A stretch of DNA of 64,000 nucleotides, taken from assembly GCA_014529385.2 (NCBI GenBank), contig CM043966.1:94397587-94461586 (forward strand), in the 5' to 3' direction. The translations under genes were made by a program, and so were the position numbers. Each line of letters begins with the position of its first letter. The first letter of the stretch is position 1. The DNA comes from Adiantum capillus-veneris (lineage: Eukaryota; Streptophyta; Polypodiopsida; Polypodiales; Pteridaceae). A model generated the notes under the pieces. The model searched no databases. It worked only from the letters and a program-made list of their open reading frames with translations, and was not told the DNA's origin. Of this stretch, positions 1 to 11,536 are shown one piece after another.

Positions 1-331
1 TGAATTTAATAGCAACAAGAGAAGGTCCTAGGGCAAACAATTTTCAACCAAGGGCAATGTTGTAGCAAAGTCCTCTGTGCCTCCCACAAAGAAACCCTCC
101 ATTGATGAAGCTGACACGTCCAAGAAGCAATCTAAACTTCTTTTGGGTGAGGATAAGGCAAATCTTTTGAAGAAAGGAAAGCTCTAAGAGAGGCCAAGAA
201 TTGCTTTGTTTGTGAAGAGAAGGGACATCTTTGCGAATGAATGCCCACAAAAGAAGTCACAAGATAAGGATGGCAAGTCAGAGCATAAAGGAAAGAAGCC
301 AAAGCCAAGTGTAGGACTTGTTTTAGGTTTG
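1..331 (+). pseudogene. Ty3/gypsy (gypsy-1) gag 3' end with zinc-knuckle remnant
   Basis: This is the C-terminal part of a gypsy Gag, the RNA-packaging structural protein of an LTR retrotransposon. Around 190-245 the plus strand reads a CX2C...GH zinc-knuckle core (KNCFVCEEKGHL); a frameshift and a stop destroy the final Cys of the CCHC box. A Lys-rich tail follows (QKKSQDKDGKSEHKGKKPKP). Upstream, the segment LLLGEDKANLLKKGKL resembles the usual linker before the knuckle, with a stop in it. The reading is interrupted at 332 by a hAT transposon and resumes at 3912 with the protease region of the same element. It is non-functional. The assignment rests on the knuckle and on continuity with the pol remnant. 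Confidence 0.6.
324..331. repeat. hAT target-site duplication, left copy
   Basis: TAGGTTTG directly precedes the left terminal repeat. Its partner CAGGTTTG follows the right end at 3912-3919; one base differs. Confidence 0.75.
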
Positions 332-3300
332 CAAGGTGGAACCATACGTGTTGTACGGTACGTGGAAGTACGTACTGTACGTAGTCCCGTATGGGTAAAT
401 TTTTTATGTACGGAAAAATACGTGGCATTGGTAAAAAAGAATAGAAACCACAAAAATAACTGTCAGTTTCAGAGACAAAGCTATAGAATTTGTCAATTTA
501 ATGTTTTACAACTTTGATTATGTCTAAATTCTATATACAATAGCTACAGACTCAAGAATCGCATACCTGACGTGTGATATGCGCCTGCGGGCACTGAAGT
601 TTGAACTTGTACAGTGTACCTGTTTACCTATTAGACTCATCACTTATAGACTGCTATCATGAGTCATGACATCAAAAGAGCAAGACAATTATGAGTTAAG
701 ACAACTGGACAGTCACAAGACAATGAACATTTAACAAACCGAGTCCATACTAATGTGAATGTCACAACTGACAACTGCTGTCAAGACTCAGCTACAAGTC
801 ACAAATCACAAATGTGGAGTCAATAGTCAAGATAGCTCCTAAAAGAGCATACTTCAAATGAAAATAACTAGTCGGCTGCTGCCAACTAAAATGTCTAGCA
901 AATGGTGACCTCAAAACTCATCATCAGAGGCAGAGAATGAGGAAACTGAAGAAGGCACGTCTCCATCAGTCAAGACATTGCCCTCCTCATCATACTCTGG
1001 CTCTACCATTGCAAGGCGAGGTGCCTGCAAGTCTGAATTAAAATCCTCCCCCTCCTCCTGAGTGTGAATGAGAGGAATTGCCTTATTCGCATGTCGCCGA
1101 GGTGTACGAATAGGCAATTCCCCCTTGCGAATCATCTACCGCCGTGCAATCCCTGGATATGCAGCTCTCTCACGGAGTGGAATACTGTAAGCACGTGCAC
1201 GTGATCTAGTCACACGCCTATCCACACTCTCCAACTCCTTGTGGAGCATGCGAAGAATATCCTCCTGCTCGTTCCGAATCTGCTGATCCAACGTCTCTGT
1301 AGTCGGATCATCCATCAGCTTCACTTTTGTAGGGTCAGCCTATTCAACATTCAAACGTCAAAGTATAAACAATTGTGACCACTGACTTGTATACAACATT
1401 ATACATACTAATACTACATTGAGCAATGAGAACAAAGCTCAACAAACTTGCTTGAGTGTCCCCAAAGCATGGTAGGAACGTACAAGCCTCATGTTGGCCC
1501 TACAATATACTAGCTTCTCTAGTTGTGAAGTGCTAAGCTGATTGCGGATTTTTGTATGAATCAAGGAGTAGGCACTCCAATTGCGCTCACAAGCGCCTGC
1601 TGAGCAATCCTACAATGGCAAGTGCAATGGTAGCATCAATACCATGAAACTTGAAGTCAGTCAACTGCTCGTGTGCATGACGGCCCCAAGTTATTCATGA
1701 AACTGCTCATCTCCGCATCTATTTGCAACTGCTCCTCAATGCTAAACATGTGGTTGATGTACTCGACCTTCAGGGCCAAGAGAATATTCTCATGAAACAA
1801 CTCTGGGGTCTTGTAGAAATGATAGAGTATTGCAGCCATCCCATGAATGGGACGACTCATAAACTCCCATCGACTCTCTACAAGAGCTAGGACATCATCT
1901 CGGCTGCAAAAAACCCAAGCAAACATGTGTCAGGACTCAGGAAATTACAAGTAGAGATTATGGGTATAATGTATTTAAGTATTAAGCTCAGCTTACCGAT
2001 CTTGTGACAAGGATTGGCAAGCCATGATATGCCCCTTCATTTGCATGAAGAGGTGATAAACCAAACCCAATGTGGATCCCTCCATGTCGGTGACCTGCAG
2101 CAACACGTAGATGGGCTGCAATGCCACTGTCAAACTCTGCACTTCAGTCCACAATGCATCATCTAGCACCCGTCTCTGAATGGCTTTGCATTTCTCATTT
2201 TATGAGTTGTGCATCTCTCTCCACTTTGGGTCCACAACAGTTTGGAGAAGTGGATCCCTCAGCTTCAAGAGTCCCTGCAAAACTATGTACATGTATGCAA
2301 ATCTTGTCTTGGATGGCCGCACATGTCAAGAGCACTGTGGCTGCGAAATATGGCTAAGGCCTGATGCTTCTTTCAGAAAAATGTAGTAATCCGAGTATCA
2401 TCAGTCACTGGGGGCTGCACCCAAGGTAGTTTCCCTATATCCTCCATGAGCAAATCTAGACAATGGGCTGCACAAGGAGTCCAAACAATACCTGGAAACT
2501 CAGCCGACACCATTTTCCCCATTGCTACACAGTTGATGCATTGTCTGTAACCACCTGTACCACATTATCTTTACCCACATCCTCAATGGCTTTCTTGATA
2601 TGCTTGTAACTGAACTAATCTTCTCTCCTGCTTTCCATGCATCCACAGCGCGTAAGAAATAGGTACCAAGGCAGGAGGAGACAAGAATGTTAATGATATG
2701 GCGCCTGCGTATGTCACTCCAGCCATCGGAAATAATAGTGCAACCAAACTGCTGCCAACCTGCCTTTACTGGGACCAATGCCTTGTCTATCAAGGCTTTT
2801 TGCTGGTCAAGCATAGTGGTGCGCATCTTCTTGTACTCAAGTCCTGACCAAGAATCTGTCGCACCAACCTATGCAATGGCTCTGACCATCCTCTTCCATT
2901 GATCAGTTCTCAAGACATTGAAGCTAATGTTGCACTCGATTAGAGTGCGAGCAATCTCCATCTCAGCCACTCTCTGCCGCTCGTTTACCCAAGATTGGGA
3001 ATTCACCCGTGAAGGCAAAGTAGTCTGTCTCGACGCATGCGCATCACTGTCCTCTTCATCCTCGTCTACTTCGATGATCCGTGCTCTCTTTCTACTACTA
3101 GATGGCTGTCCCATAGGTGTGGACTAAGACTCAAAAATGTCATCTCCTTGTACACCAAACTCTCCAAGAAGAGCATCTTGCAGCGCATCCTGTGTCTGTT
3201 GAGTCCCTTTAACAGTCTGTTGCCAACTCTCCTGGAAAGTTATCAGCAATTAGCTTATCTTTCACAGCTTTGGGCACTTTCTTGCACGCACTACAGTTGT

Positions 3301-3911
3301 TTGTGCACTGAATCCCTGTCAAATGCCTCACAACACGTGTGATTGTACTTGTGAGCGAGAAACCACAATACTTGCATGACCATTCGGACAACCGGAACCC
3401 TTTTGAGTTGGAGTGTTAACAATATGGATGACATTTGTGTGTTCCTTCCAATAGGGATTGGTCGGCTTCGGCATTCTTGCTCCTGTTGCAAGATTCAAGA
3501 GCATTGAGCAAGAATCACGCGAACAAAAAGTGTGTGTGAGAGAGAGAGAGATGGAGGGAAACGCGAGAGGGAAGCTCAAACGAGCGTAGGGTAGAGAGCA
3601 ACACACACCAGAGAGGGAAAGAGGCACTTACCTTCCCTGTGTAAGCCTATGCAGAGCTTTTTCTCACTCTCTGTAACAGTTTCTCTGTACTTTGGTTCTT
3701 AAAATCTAGTTGGGATTCACGCCCAAGGTAGGCAAATTTAGGGCACGTATGAACGTATGGGCCTTAAGTGAATACAAACGGGTGGACAAATCCCCCAAAT
3801 TATTTATAAAAAAAAATGACGTACGTACGGTACAATCCGTACATACACAATACGTTGTGTACGGAACGTTCGTACGGATCCGCACCGTACGTACGTATTG
3901 GTCCTACCTTG
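332..3911 (-). mobile_element. hAT DNA transposon inserted in gypsy-1
   Basis: A 3.58 kb element has imperfect terminal inverted repeats: the left end begins CAAGGTGGAACCATACGT and the right end, read in reverse, begins CAAGGTAGGACCAATACGT. Subterminal regions on both sides are rich in TACGTAC/GTACGG motifs (340-425 and 3815-3895), which could be transposase-binding repeats. The 8-bp flanks TAGGTTTG (324-331) and CAGGTTTG (3912-3919) match at 7 of 8 positions, the duplication length expected for hAT. The transposase gene is on the minus strand and broken. Removing the element restores continuity between a gypsy gag and protease, so it is the younger insertion. Confidence 0.85.
911..3474 (-). 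pseudogene. hAT transposase, broken
   Basis: The gene reads right to left. A start at 3474 gives MPKPTNPYWKEH, a typical plant hAT N-terminus. After a frameshift comes a BED zinc finger at about 3391-3209 (WSCKYCGF...RHLTG). The segment at 3114-2869 contains IARTLIECNISFNVLRTDQW, and 2826-2500 holds the DUF659 block (GCTIISDGWSDIRRRHIINI), where the first catalytic Asp of hAT enzymes usually lies. Around 1926-1657 is the RPIHGMA region. The C-terminal dimerisation segment (CERNWSAYSLIHTKIRNQL) is readable near 1600-1440. Two further pieces at 1324-1136 and 1135-911 are in one frame, separated only by a TAG. Several frameshifts and stops make it non-functional, though some gaps could be introns. 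Confidence 0.75.
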
Positions 3912-3919
3912 CAGGTTTG
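3912..3919. repeat. hAT target-site duplication, right copy
   Basis: CAGGTTTG directly follows the right terminal repeat and matches the left copy at 324-331 at 7 of 8 positions. Confidence 0.75.
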
Positions 3920-6340
3920 GTTGGTGATCAATCAAACATAGATGCCACAGAATTGTGCAGAGCTTGGGACAAAGTTAGACACCAGACAATACTAGTTTTC
4001 TTTGATCCAAGAACCTGTGCAAATTTCATATCACCATAATTGGCATCAAAGTTGGGCATTCGTGCAGAGGAGATGGATATGACTGGTGAAGCAGGTTTGG
4101 CATGCCCAAGTCATTTAGCGTGTTACTCCCATTCTGGGGAAACTTGTGTTTGCATATTTAGGCTTATGTGGATGCGGAAGAATTTCATATTATACCGCTT
4201 GAGGGCTGTGATGTGTTATTGGGTATCCCATGGGGTGTTTCAGGTTGCATGCTATGGTGGATTCTTCCAACAAAAAGATTACCCTTGTACATAGAGGAAA
4301 GACTCATGTCCTTGATGTAAAGCTTAAAGGTGAGTCTATTCCAATCGTTTTTGCTTCTGCTATTTCATATGTAATAAAGAATCACCTTTCTGCGTACTTG
4401 ATCTTTGCAAGTGAAGTACCTAAAGTTGTATCTAGTTTGTCTACCTTAGATAAAGATAGGTCAACTTTTCTGAGTGGTTTCAGTGATTGTTTTTCGGACT
4501 CTTTGCCAGGGGAGTTACCTCTTGAGAGACTTGAGGATCATACCATAGATCTTGTGCCAGGTTTTAGTCCACTGAATAGACCACCGTATAGGGTTAGTGC
4601 AGCCCAACAGAAAGAGATTATGAGTCAGGTCAATGAGCTTTTAGAGAGGGGGCCGATTCAACCCAATTTATCCCCTTTTTGTTCGCCTGTACTCCTAGTG
4701 CAGAAGAAGGATGGTTCATGGCGCATGTGCATTGACTACCATGCTTTGAATAAAAATACCATCAAGAACAGGTTCCCCATACCGAGGATAGATGACATCC
4801 TTGATCGGCTTGAGGGAGCATCATTGTTTACTAGGATAGATCTAAAGAGTGGGTACCACCAGATACGCATTAGGCCAGAAGATGTCCATAAGACTGCGTT
4901 CAGGACAACATTTGGTCTCTACGAGTTTCTTGTCATGCCATTCGGTCTCATAAATGCTCTTGCCACGTTCAGTAGAATGATGGACATAATATTTAGACCA
5001 CATAGAAACTTTGTGGGTACGTTCTTTGATGACATGATTGTCTATTCAAAGTCTGTAGGGATCACTTGACTGCAGTTTTCAATGAGCTACACAAGAACAA
5101 GCTACTCATTAATGCGAAGAAGAGTGAATTCTTTTTGGAAGAGATTCACTTGCTTGGGCACATTGTTTCAAAGGATGGGGTATGTATGGATCCCGCCAAA
5201 GTGGAAGCAATTAAGTCATGGCCAGACTTGAAGTCCGTACATGACATTCGAAGCTTTCTAGGCTTATGTTCCTACTACAAGAGGTTTATGTTGAGATTCC
5301 ATACACAACAAGGGAAACGAGTTACTTTCAAGTGGACAGCAAATGAAATTCTAGCCTTCAAACACTTGAAAGAAAAGCTAACTTCAGATCTGATAATTAT
5401 TTTGCCAAATCTTTCAAAACCTTTCGTGGTTCAATGTGATGCATGTGGCCACAGTCTTGGTGCAGTTCTAATGTAGAATGGCCGTGTAGTCGCATATGAG
5501 AGCAGAAATCTTTTGAAGACCGAAAAGAAGTTTCAAATTTATAAGAGAGAACTGTTGGCAACAATTCACGCCCTCACTAGTTGGAAACACTATTTGCTAG
5601 GGGCTGATTTTGTTGTCCAAAAAGATCATTAAACCTTGGGATACTTTCTCACACGAATGAAGTTGACTGAGAAACACACGCGATGGGCAAACACCTTGTC
5701 AATGTTCCATTTTCAGATTGTCTGTGGAAGGGAAAAAGAACGTGGTGGCTGATGCGTTGTCAAGAAAGCCCCAAATTTCGGCAATGTCAATTCCGTACCA
5801 TGTAAAGTAGATGAAATGAAGACACAATATGCTGAAGATTCAGATTTTGCAAGGATTTATGATCAGCTTGTTGATGTGCAACATCATGAACACTACATGC
5901 TTAAGAATGACTTTCTCATGATGCATGGAAAGATATGCGTCACTAAACAGCTACGGCCAAAAGGTTTTGATGGAAAGTCATGCTGCTGGGCATCGTGGAA
6001 TTGATGCGACAATGAAAGGGGTTAAAGCATTCTTCTATTGGCCAGCTTTGCGTCAAGATGTTGACACATTTGTAAGATCATGCTTAGTATGCCAAAAATT
6101 CAAATTTGACAGGCAAAAGCAACCGGGATTGTTGCAGCCATTGCTGAGAACAGGTAGAAGAGGCAAATTCTACTGTCCTAGATTTGCTCAAATGTTATGT
6201 GTTAGAGCACAAGGCAATTTGGGAACACTATCTCCCATTGGTTGAATATGCTTACAATAGCATTGTGCATACATCAACATGCAAGGCACCATTTGAGATG
6301 GTGGAAGGAGGGAAGAAAGTCCCACCACCAGTCTGTACAA
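3912..6340 (+). pseudogene. Ty3/gypsy (gypsy-1) pol remnant: protease, RT, RNase H, integrase
   Basis: The Pol polyprotein of a chromovirus-like gypsy element is spread over several frames. Protease-region sequence is at 3920-4240 (FFDPRTCANFIS, then [13 protein letters not shown] in another frame). Reverse transcriptase is at about 4500-5070, with [29 protein letters not shown] and the catalytic block FFDDM. The RT thumb and connection follow at 5066-5470 (LLGHIVSKDGV, RSFLGLCSYYKRF) and the RNase H at 5420-5800 (CDACGHSLGAVLM). The integrase zinc region is at 5975-6130 (GHRGIDATMKGV, SCLVCQKFKF). Decay includes frameshifts near 4240, 5065 and 5300, and stops TAG at 5474 and TAA near 5630 where CAG/CAA is expected. 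The core integrase is largely missing. Confidence 0.8.
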
Positions 6341-6439
6341 TGTAGAGGGCGGTACTATATCAATTACCTGTTAACTTTACACAGAGCACTAAGAAGAAAA
6401 GAGAACACGATTGCATCCAGCGACTAGAATTTCACTGCG

Positions 6440-7877
6440 CACACGAGACCGACACCTTGTAGGCCCCAAAAGTTGGCGCCCCTTTCGGTATTTCTTTATT
6501 TAATTATAAGTTGACGATCCGAACACTTAGACCAAGCTTTTACAAAGCTGTCCAAACCTGGCGAGGGCTGAAAATGCAGGTTTCTGACCTGATTTCGGCA
6601 GCACAACGGCGCAAAACCCTTGTAGGTCAAAAGTACCCGTCCAAGACGAATTCCCTCGCAATTTAGAAGCTTTCTAGTGAGCTGTCACAGAAATTCAGCG
6701 TGCTGTAATTCTCTGTTTTTCCTCTGTCGGGTGCCCAAAACCTTGTACATGCATCCCAAAGCTTTCTCCGGGCTCCCCTGGTGTTCCCTTGCACTTTAGG
6801 TGCGAAACCCTAAAACTGCAAAAAAACACAGCAGGCTGTAATTCTCTGTTTTGGATCGTTTTAAGCGGAGCTGACACGCCTACGCGTGTCCCAAGGGCTC
6901 CCGCATGCAATGGGACAGTTCCCTTGTGAATTGGACGAGTTTTCACGCGAGAAAACTCTCCAAATTTGCAATCTTTTGCGATGGAACTTTGCGTACCTGT
7001 GGGGGATTAGCAAATAGCTAATCCGGTTCCTGTTCAAAAGGCTCTTGCCTTGGCAAACGCGCATAAATCCTCAAAACTGTACATATTTATATGAGTAGCC
7101 CAACTAGTGGGGCATTACCATATGTGCAAAGGGGAGAGAGAGACACACGAGAGCAAATCATCGCGCTACATGAGACAAAGGAGAAGGCAAGCTTTCCATT
7201 AAAGCTGTAAACCTGCACCCACTACTCACACACACTGTAAGTTCACTTATGAAAGTCAAATCAGCCGCCAGCCTCATTTGGGCGCCTCCTCTTGCTGAGG
7301 TGTCCTGCAGGTCGCTCTCCTTCTGCCAAGTGTCCATTTTGCATGTCACAAACTGGTGACGTGGCAGGCCCTTGGACGCCCAAAGAAATGCGTCGAAAGG
7401 CTGACGTGGCAGCAACGTGGAAAACGCGCTGCAAATTCCATTGACAGATTGACACTTGGCAAACTGTACGGAGGTTGCAAATTCTGCTGGTCTGCTGACG
7501 TGGCATTCCGTATGATTTCCGGAAATTACGCCGGCCAGCTTTTGGGCATTATGCTTTAATTTTGAGAAGCTTTTGAGTTTAAGATTTTTGGGGCTTTGCT
7601 TTTGGGGCATCCCTTGTAAGAATAAATTAGTCCTTTGTGAACTCATTACTCTGAGCATCTGGACGCAGAGTCGGAGTGTGAGTTCACGCGGACTCCCTTG
7701 TACTTTGCACACAGATTAATATAAAAAGAAATACCGAAAGGGGCGCCAGTCTTTGCGGCCAATACCTCTTGGCACGGAATTACGCCGGGCCGTGCCAACT
7801 TTTGTGAACTGTTTTAAAGTGAATCTCTACTGTGTCGCGGTAGAATCTAAATTTGGGGTGTCCAAGTTTGTTACACT
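6440..7877 (+). repeat. Rearranged gypsy-1-type LTR block
   Basis: No gene is recognised here. The block from about 6590 to 7873 ends in a sequence (GTGTCCAAGTTTGTTACA) like the 3' end of the gypsy-2 LTR, and contains GGGCGCCAGTCTTTG and ACGCCGGGCC boxes shared with it. Much of 6590-7260 reappears at 8750-8848 plus 15364-15905, which shows it is a dispersed LTR. The start is rearranged: GGCGCCCCTTTCGGTATTTC at 6475-6494 is the inverted copy of the segment near 7729-7748. A TATATTTATATGAG stretch near 7082-7095 could be the LTR TATA region. Confidence 0.55.
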
Positions 7878-7879
7878 CT

Positions 7880-8740
7880 GACACATAACATTTGAGCAGA
7901 TCTAGGATAGTAGAATTTGCGTCTTCCGACTATCCATCAATTTGTGGATGAAACGAAGAAGAGAACTTTAGCGTAGTGCCCAGACTCGTCATACGTGGAT
8001 CCCTTTCACTGACAATTGACTGAGGCATCCCGTGATAGTTAAAGATATTGCTCATGAATATCTTGACCATGTGTTTTGGCGTTATCTTCTTCCTAACAGG
8101 AATGAAATGGGCCTGCTTATTGAACCTACAAATGATAGTCCAAATACCATCATTGCCTGTTTGCATTCTTGGAATATCAAAGATGAAGTCCATCGCTATG
8201 CTTTCCATGGCCTATCGGGGATCGGCAATGGCTGCAACAATCCCGACTGCTCTTGCCTGTCAAATTTGACTTTTTGACACACTAAGCACGATCTTACAAA
8301 TGTGTCAACATCTTGACACAAAGCTGGCCAATAGAAAAATGCCTCAACCCCTTTCACTGTCGCATCAATTCCACGATGCCCAACATAAGGTGGAGCATGA
8401 CTTTCCATCAAAACCTTTTGGCTGTAACTGTTTAGTAATGCATAACTTTCCATGCATCATGAGAAAGTCATTCTTAAGCATATAGTGCTCATGATGTAGC
8501 CCATCAACAAGCTGATCATCGATCCTTGCAAAATCTGAATCTTCAGCATATTGTGTCTTCATTTCGTCTAGTTCACAATGGTACAGAATTGGCACTGCTG
8601 AAATTTGGGGCTTTCGTGACAATTCATCAGCCACCACATTCTTTTTCCCTTGCACATGCACGATCTGAAAATGGAACATTGACAAGATGTCTGCCCATCG
8701 CATGTGTTTCTCAGACAACTTGGTTTGTGTGGAGAAAATA
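7880..8740 (-). pseudogene. Inverted gypsy-1 pol fragment (RNase H and integrase)
   Basis: Read on the minus strand from 8740 down, this holds the RNase H C-terminus (KLSEKHMRWADIL, FHFQIVHVQGKKNVVADELS). Next, across a frameshift, is the integrase zinc region (GHRGIDATVKGVEAFFYWPA, SCLVCQKVKFDR) at about 8440-8200. The catalytic-core start (MDFIFDIPRMQTGNDGIW) and VSERDPRMTSL, carrying the second acidic residue of the DDE triad, are at 8208-7930. It is the same family as the plus-strand remnant at 3912-6340 and less decayed in places. The sequence at 7880-7920 is the inverse of 6157-6200. The fragment probably results from inversion or recombination between copies. Confidence 0.75.
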
Positions 8741-8744
8741 TCGC

Positions 8745-8848
8745 TTGATCCAATTTCGCAAGCATAACGGCGCAAATATCCCTGTAGGTCAAAAGTACAT
8801 GTCAAGGACACTTTCCCTTGTGGTATGGAAGCTTTCTAATGAGCTGCA
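8745..8848 (+). repeat. Gypsy-1-type LTR, left part, interrupted by gypsy-2
   Basis: This segment matches about 6590-6690 (AACGGCGCAAA, TGTAGGTCAAAAGTAC, GGAAGCTTTCTA). It continues after gypsy-2 at 15364, where the match to 6690 onward resumes. Its last five bases, CTGCA (8844-8848), are the target duplication of gypsy-2. Confidence 0.65.
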
Positions 8849-9407
8849 TGTCACAAAGTGATGATGTGGCGGACAGCAGAAACCCTAATTTTTGCCAGAA
8901 ACCCTAAAATTCCTGCAAACCCTAATTTTTGCCAAAAACCCTAAATTCCGAAAATCGTGGAGGCGGATTATTATTATTATTATTATTATTATTATTTTTT
9001 GGAAAATGATGAGCGACGCGAATTTTGCTTTTGCTTTTGTTTTTTTATAAAAAAAGAGAAAAGACTCTCTAAGAGAGAGAGAGAACTGATGCTTTTGATT
9101 TTAAAAGCTTTTGAGGCTCTGCTTTTGGGCATCCCTTGTAACCTTTAAATTAGTGGTGAGGGCCTCACTTCTGAGAGCATCTGGACGCAGAGTCTGAGAG
9201 TGAAACCCTAACCGCTCTCTTGTACTTTGATGATTGATTAATACAAAAAGAAATACCGAAAGGGGCGCCAGTCTTTGGGGCCAATATCTCTAGGCACGGA
9301 ACTCCGCCGGGCCAGTGCAAATCTATTGTGATGTGTGAATTGTTTTGAAGTGGTTATTTGGTGCTGTCGCGGTTGATTCTTGACTTGGAGTGTCCAAGTT
9401 TGTTACA
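8849..9407 (+). repeat. gypsy-2 5' LTR (559 bp)
   Basis: It begins TGTCACAAAGTG and ends TTTGTTACA, the usual TG...CA. It includes (ATT)n at 8968-8996, AAACCCTAA-type repeats near 8880-8945, and the GGGCGCCAGTCTTTGGGGCC box near 9260. It is nearly identical to 14807-15363. Confidence 0.9.
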
Positions 9408-9408
9408 G

Positions 9409-9420
9409 TGGTATCAGAGC
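9409..9420 (+). other. gypsy-2 primer-binding site (tRNA-iMet)
   Basis: TGGTATCAGAGC lies one base after the 5' LTR and is complementary to the 3' end of plant initiator tRNA-Met, the usual primer of plant LTR elements. Confidence 0.9.
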
Positions 9421-9479
9421 ACGGCCGATTTCTCTTCTACGGGAAATCCGATCCCCGAATTTTTTTTCCGCGGCACCTA

Positions 9480-11027
9480 TGGCTTCAGGCAATGATCAGT
9501 CGACTCCCTCTGCATCTGGAGATGCGGGCTGGGATCACAACGAAGATTCAGGCAGAGAGTATGGCCCGCCTTGGCCTACTTAGGCGGAGCGGCGAGAGAT
9601 AGAGCGTCGCCAGTTGATCAACGATGCAACAAAGATGATGCTCAATTTTGCCAAGGACCCGAAGATGGCAAAATATATGAACCAGACCTCTTTGAAAGAG
9701 GTACAGATGGAGCGGCAGAGAACCACAACACCACTCCCGAAACCCGCTCTCAAGAAACCTTCTGCCTCCAAGAAATATACGGAGAAGGAACTGGAGAACG
9801 TGGTTGATGCACGGATTGCTCAGCTTTTTGACACACAAAAGAAATCCAAAAAGCACGGCAAAAAGCAGAAGAAAGGCACTGACTTCCCGGGATATTTGGG
9901 TCGTCGGTTGACATTTGACAAGGCAAAGAAACGGAAGAAGCGTGTTCGATTTGAAGGAGTACCCAGTTCTTCTTCTTCTTCTTCCGACAGTTCTTCTAGC
10001 TCCTCGGATTCGAGCGAAGAAGACAGAAAAGGTAAAAAGCGAAGCAAGAAGCAACGCTTTGGAAAGGGCAAGGCAAAGAAGGCTAAATCTCGCCCAAAGA
10101 CTGACAGTTCTACTTAGGACTCGTCTACAGACAACTCAGATTCTGATGACGGAAAGTTTTATGCGAACAAGAAGAATTTTTACAAAGCCAACCAGTATGA
10201 CTTTCTCGAAGATAAAAGCAAGAAAGTCCGAGAGTTTAAGGAAGGTGGCCACTCGATCAAGTTTGATACTTTTCAGGAGACTTAGATGCTTCGAAGGCTG
10301 TGTCTTTGACATCGCTTTCGCGGGAAGACGCTATTCAGAGCACTCCAAGATTCGGAGAGCTGCCTCTTACTTTAAGGGGAATGCTCGTACTTGGTGGTCC
10401 ACGCTTCTATTAAGCAAGACTGTGCCAGTTACATGGCTGAAATTCAAGAGGCTTTTTATTTCTTCTTGGTTGACTCAAGAGTTTGAACGAGATATACGAG
10501 CTGCTTGGAACCATCTCCGGATGACCAAGAGCGATACAGTGAATTCTTATTGTGAAAGATTCTGGAACTCTTTTCTACCCGCCTCTTCATTCAAGAAGAT
10601 CTCGTTCAGAGAACAGATTGAGCGGTTTACCTTGAGTCTACCTACAGAGATCCGAGATCACTGCTTGGAACAGAAGTCAGCTTCTATTCAGGAGTTGATG
10701 AGTCATGCGAAGCGGGGCTTTGCCATTCACTCTAGCAGTCTGACCTACCCCACAGATGAGGCCATGACACAACGAGCCAAACAGACTTCTGGGAATGAAA
10801 GTAGAATGAAAAAGAGCAACCCAGAGAAAAAAAAGGATGCACGACCCAAGCTTACTCCTGAGGAGAGAGCTCGCTTCATCAGAGAGGGGAAGTGCTTTGG
10901 ATGCGGGGAACATGGACATATTTCCGCGAAGTGCCCTGATAAGGCACAGAAAGAACAGAATGATAAAGACGACGACAGGTCTGAGAGTTCGAGAGCAGCT
11001 GAGGAATGTGGCAGAAAAGGCAGATAG
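9480..11027 (+). pseudogene. gypsy-2 gag, interrupted
   Basis: Gag structural protein. An ATG at 9480 opens MASGNDQSTPS. The N-terminal third is unusually Lys- and Ser-rich, with a poly-Ser run and basic blocks at about 9960-10110. The retrotrans_gag core is at about 10300-10640, with SYFKGNARTWWSTL and RDIRAAWNHLRMTKSDTVNS. The CCHC zinc knuckle CFGCGEHGHISAKC lies at about 10891-10932. Stops TAG at 9579-9581 and 10115-10117, a third TAG near 10284 and a frameshift in the same area break it. All three TAGs sit where CAG is plausible. Downstream protease starts in another frame. Confidence 0.8.
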
Positions 11028-11418
11028 AAAAGTAGAACTGGTACCACATGGCGTGGGACTTGCACCGAATCAAATGAATGAAAGCACAAACTTGCCGCTT
11101 TTTTTGGGGCAAAGTGAAGGATCAGGAAGCTCTTTTGAAGGAGCCAAGGCCAACTTCTTTTCACTTGGAATTGGCGGCTCGATTTGGAACTACGCCCCAC
11201 AGACTGACGCCACAGGCGGAGGTAGTTCGACTGGCACCCGGATGGGATGTTGCCATTACACCGAGCATTGGCAAACTTCGTTTGCAATGACAGGGGTGTT
11301 CAGGGCACGCGAGTGACGTTCTACTCGGGATCCCTTGGTACCACAAGAACTACGCCGTGGTTGACTATAGGGCCGAGAAAGCGACTTTGATAAATGAAGG
11401 GCTTAGAGATTGTACTTG
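11028..11418 (+). pseudogene. gypsy-2 protease region, decayed
   Basis: The aspartic protease lies between gag and RT. Only its C-terminal flap region is clear, at about 11325-11418, reading GIPWYHKNYAVVDYRAEKAT then a stop. The expected DTG-type active site is not readable with confidence in any frame. Confidence 0.5.
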
Positions 11419-11536
11419 ATGAACTTCAGTTTTCTTACTCATTCTTTTGGGAGAACTGAACGATGGATAAAAGTTGAAAATGTTTTGACCTGAAGAAAAG
11501 AACGCCAAGATTTTTTTTTCTCCACGCTCATGCCGA

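Noticed and set aside
8957-9148. ORF with a Tyr run at the start of the gypsy-2 5' LTR
   Set aside because: It is a translation of the (TTA/ATT)n repeat inside the LTR.
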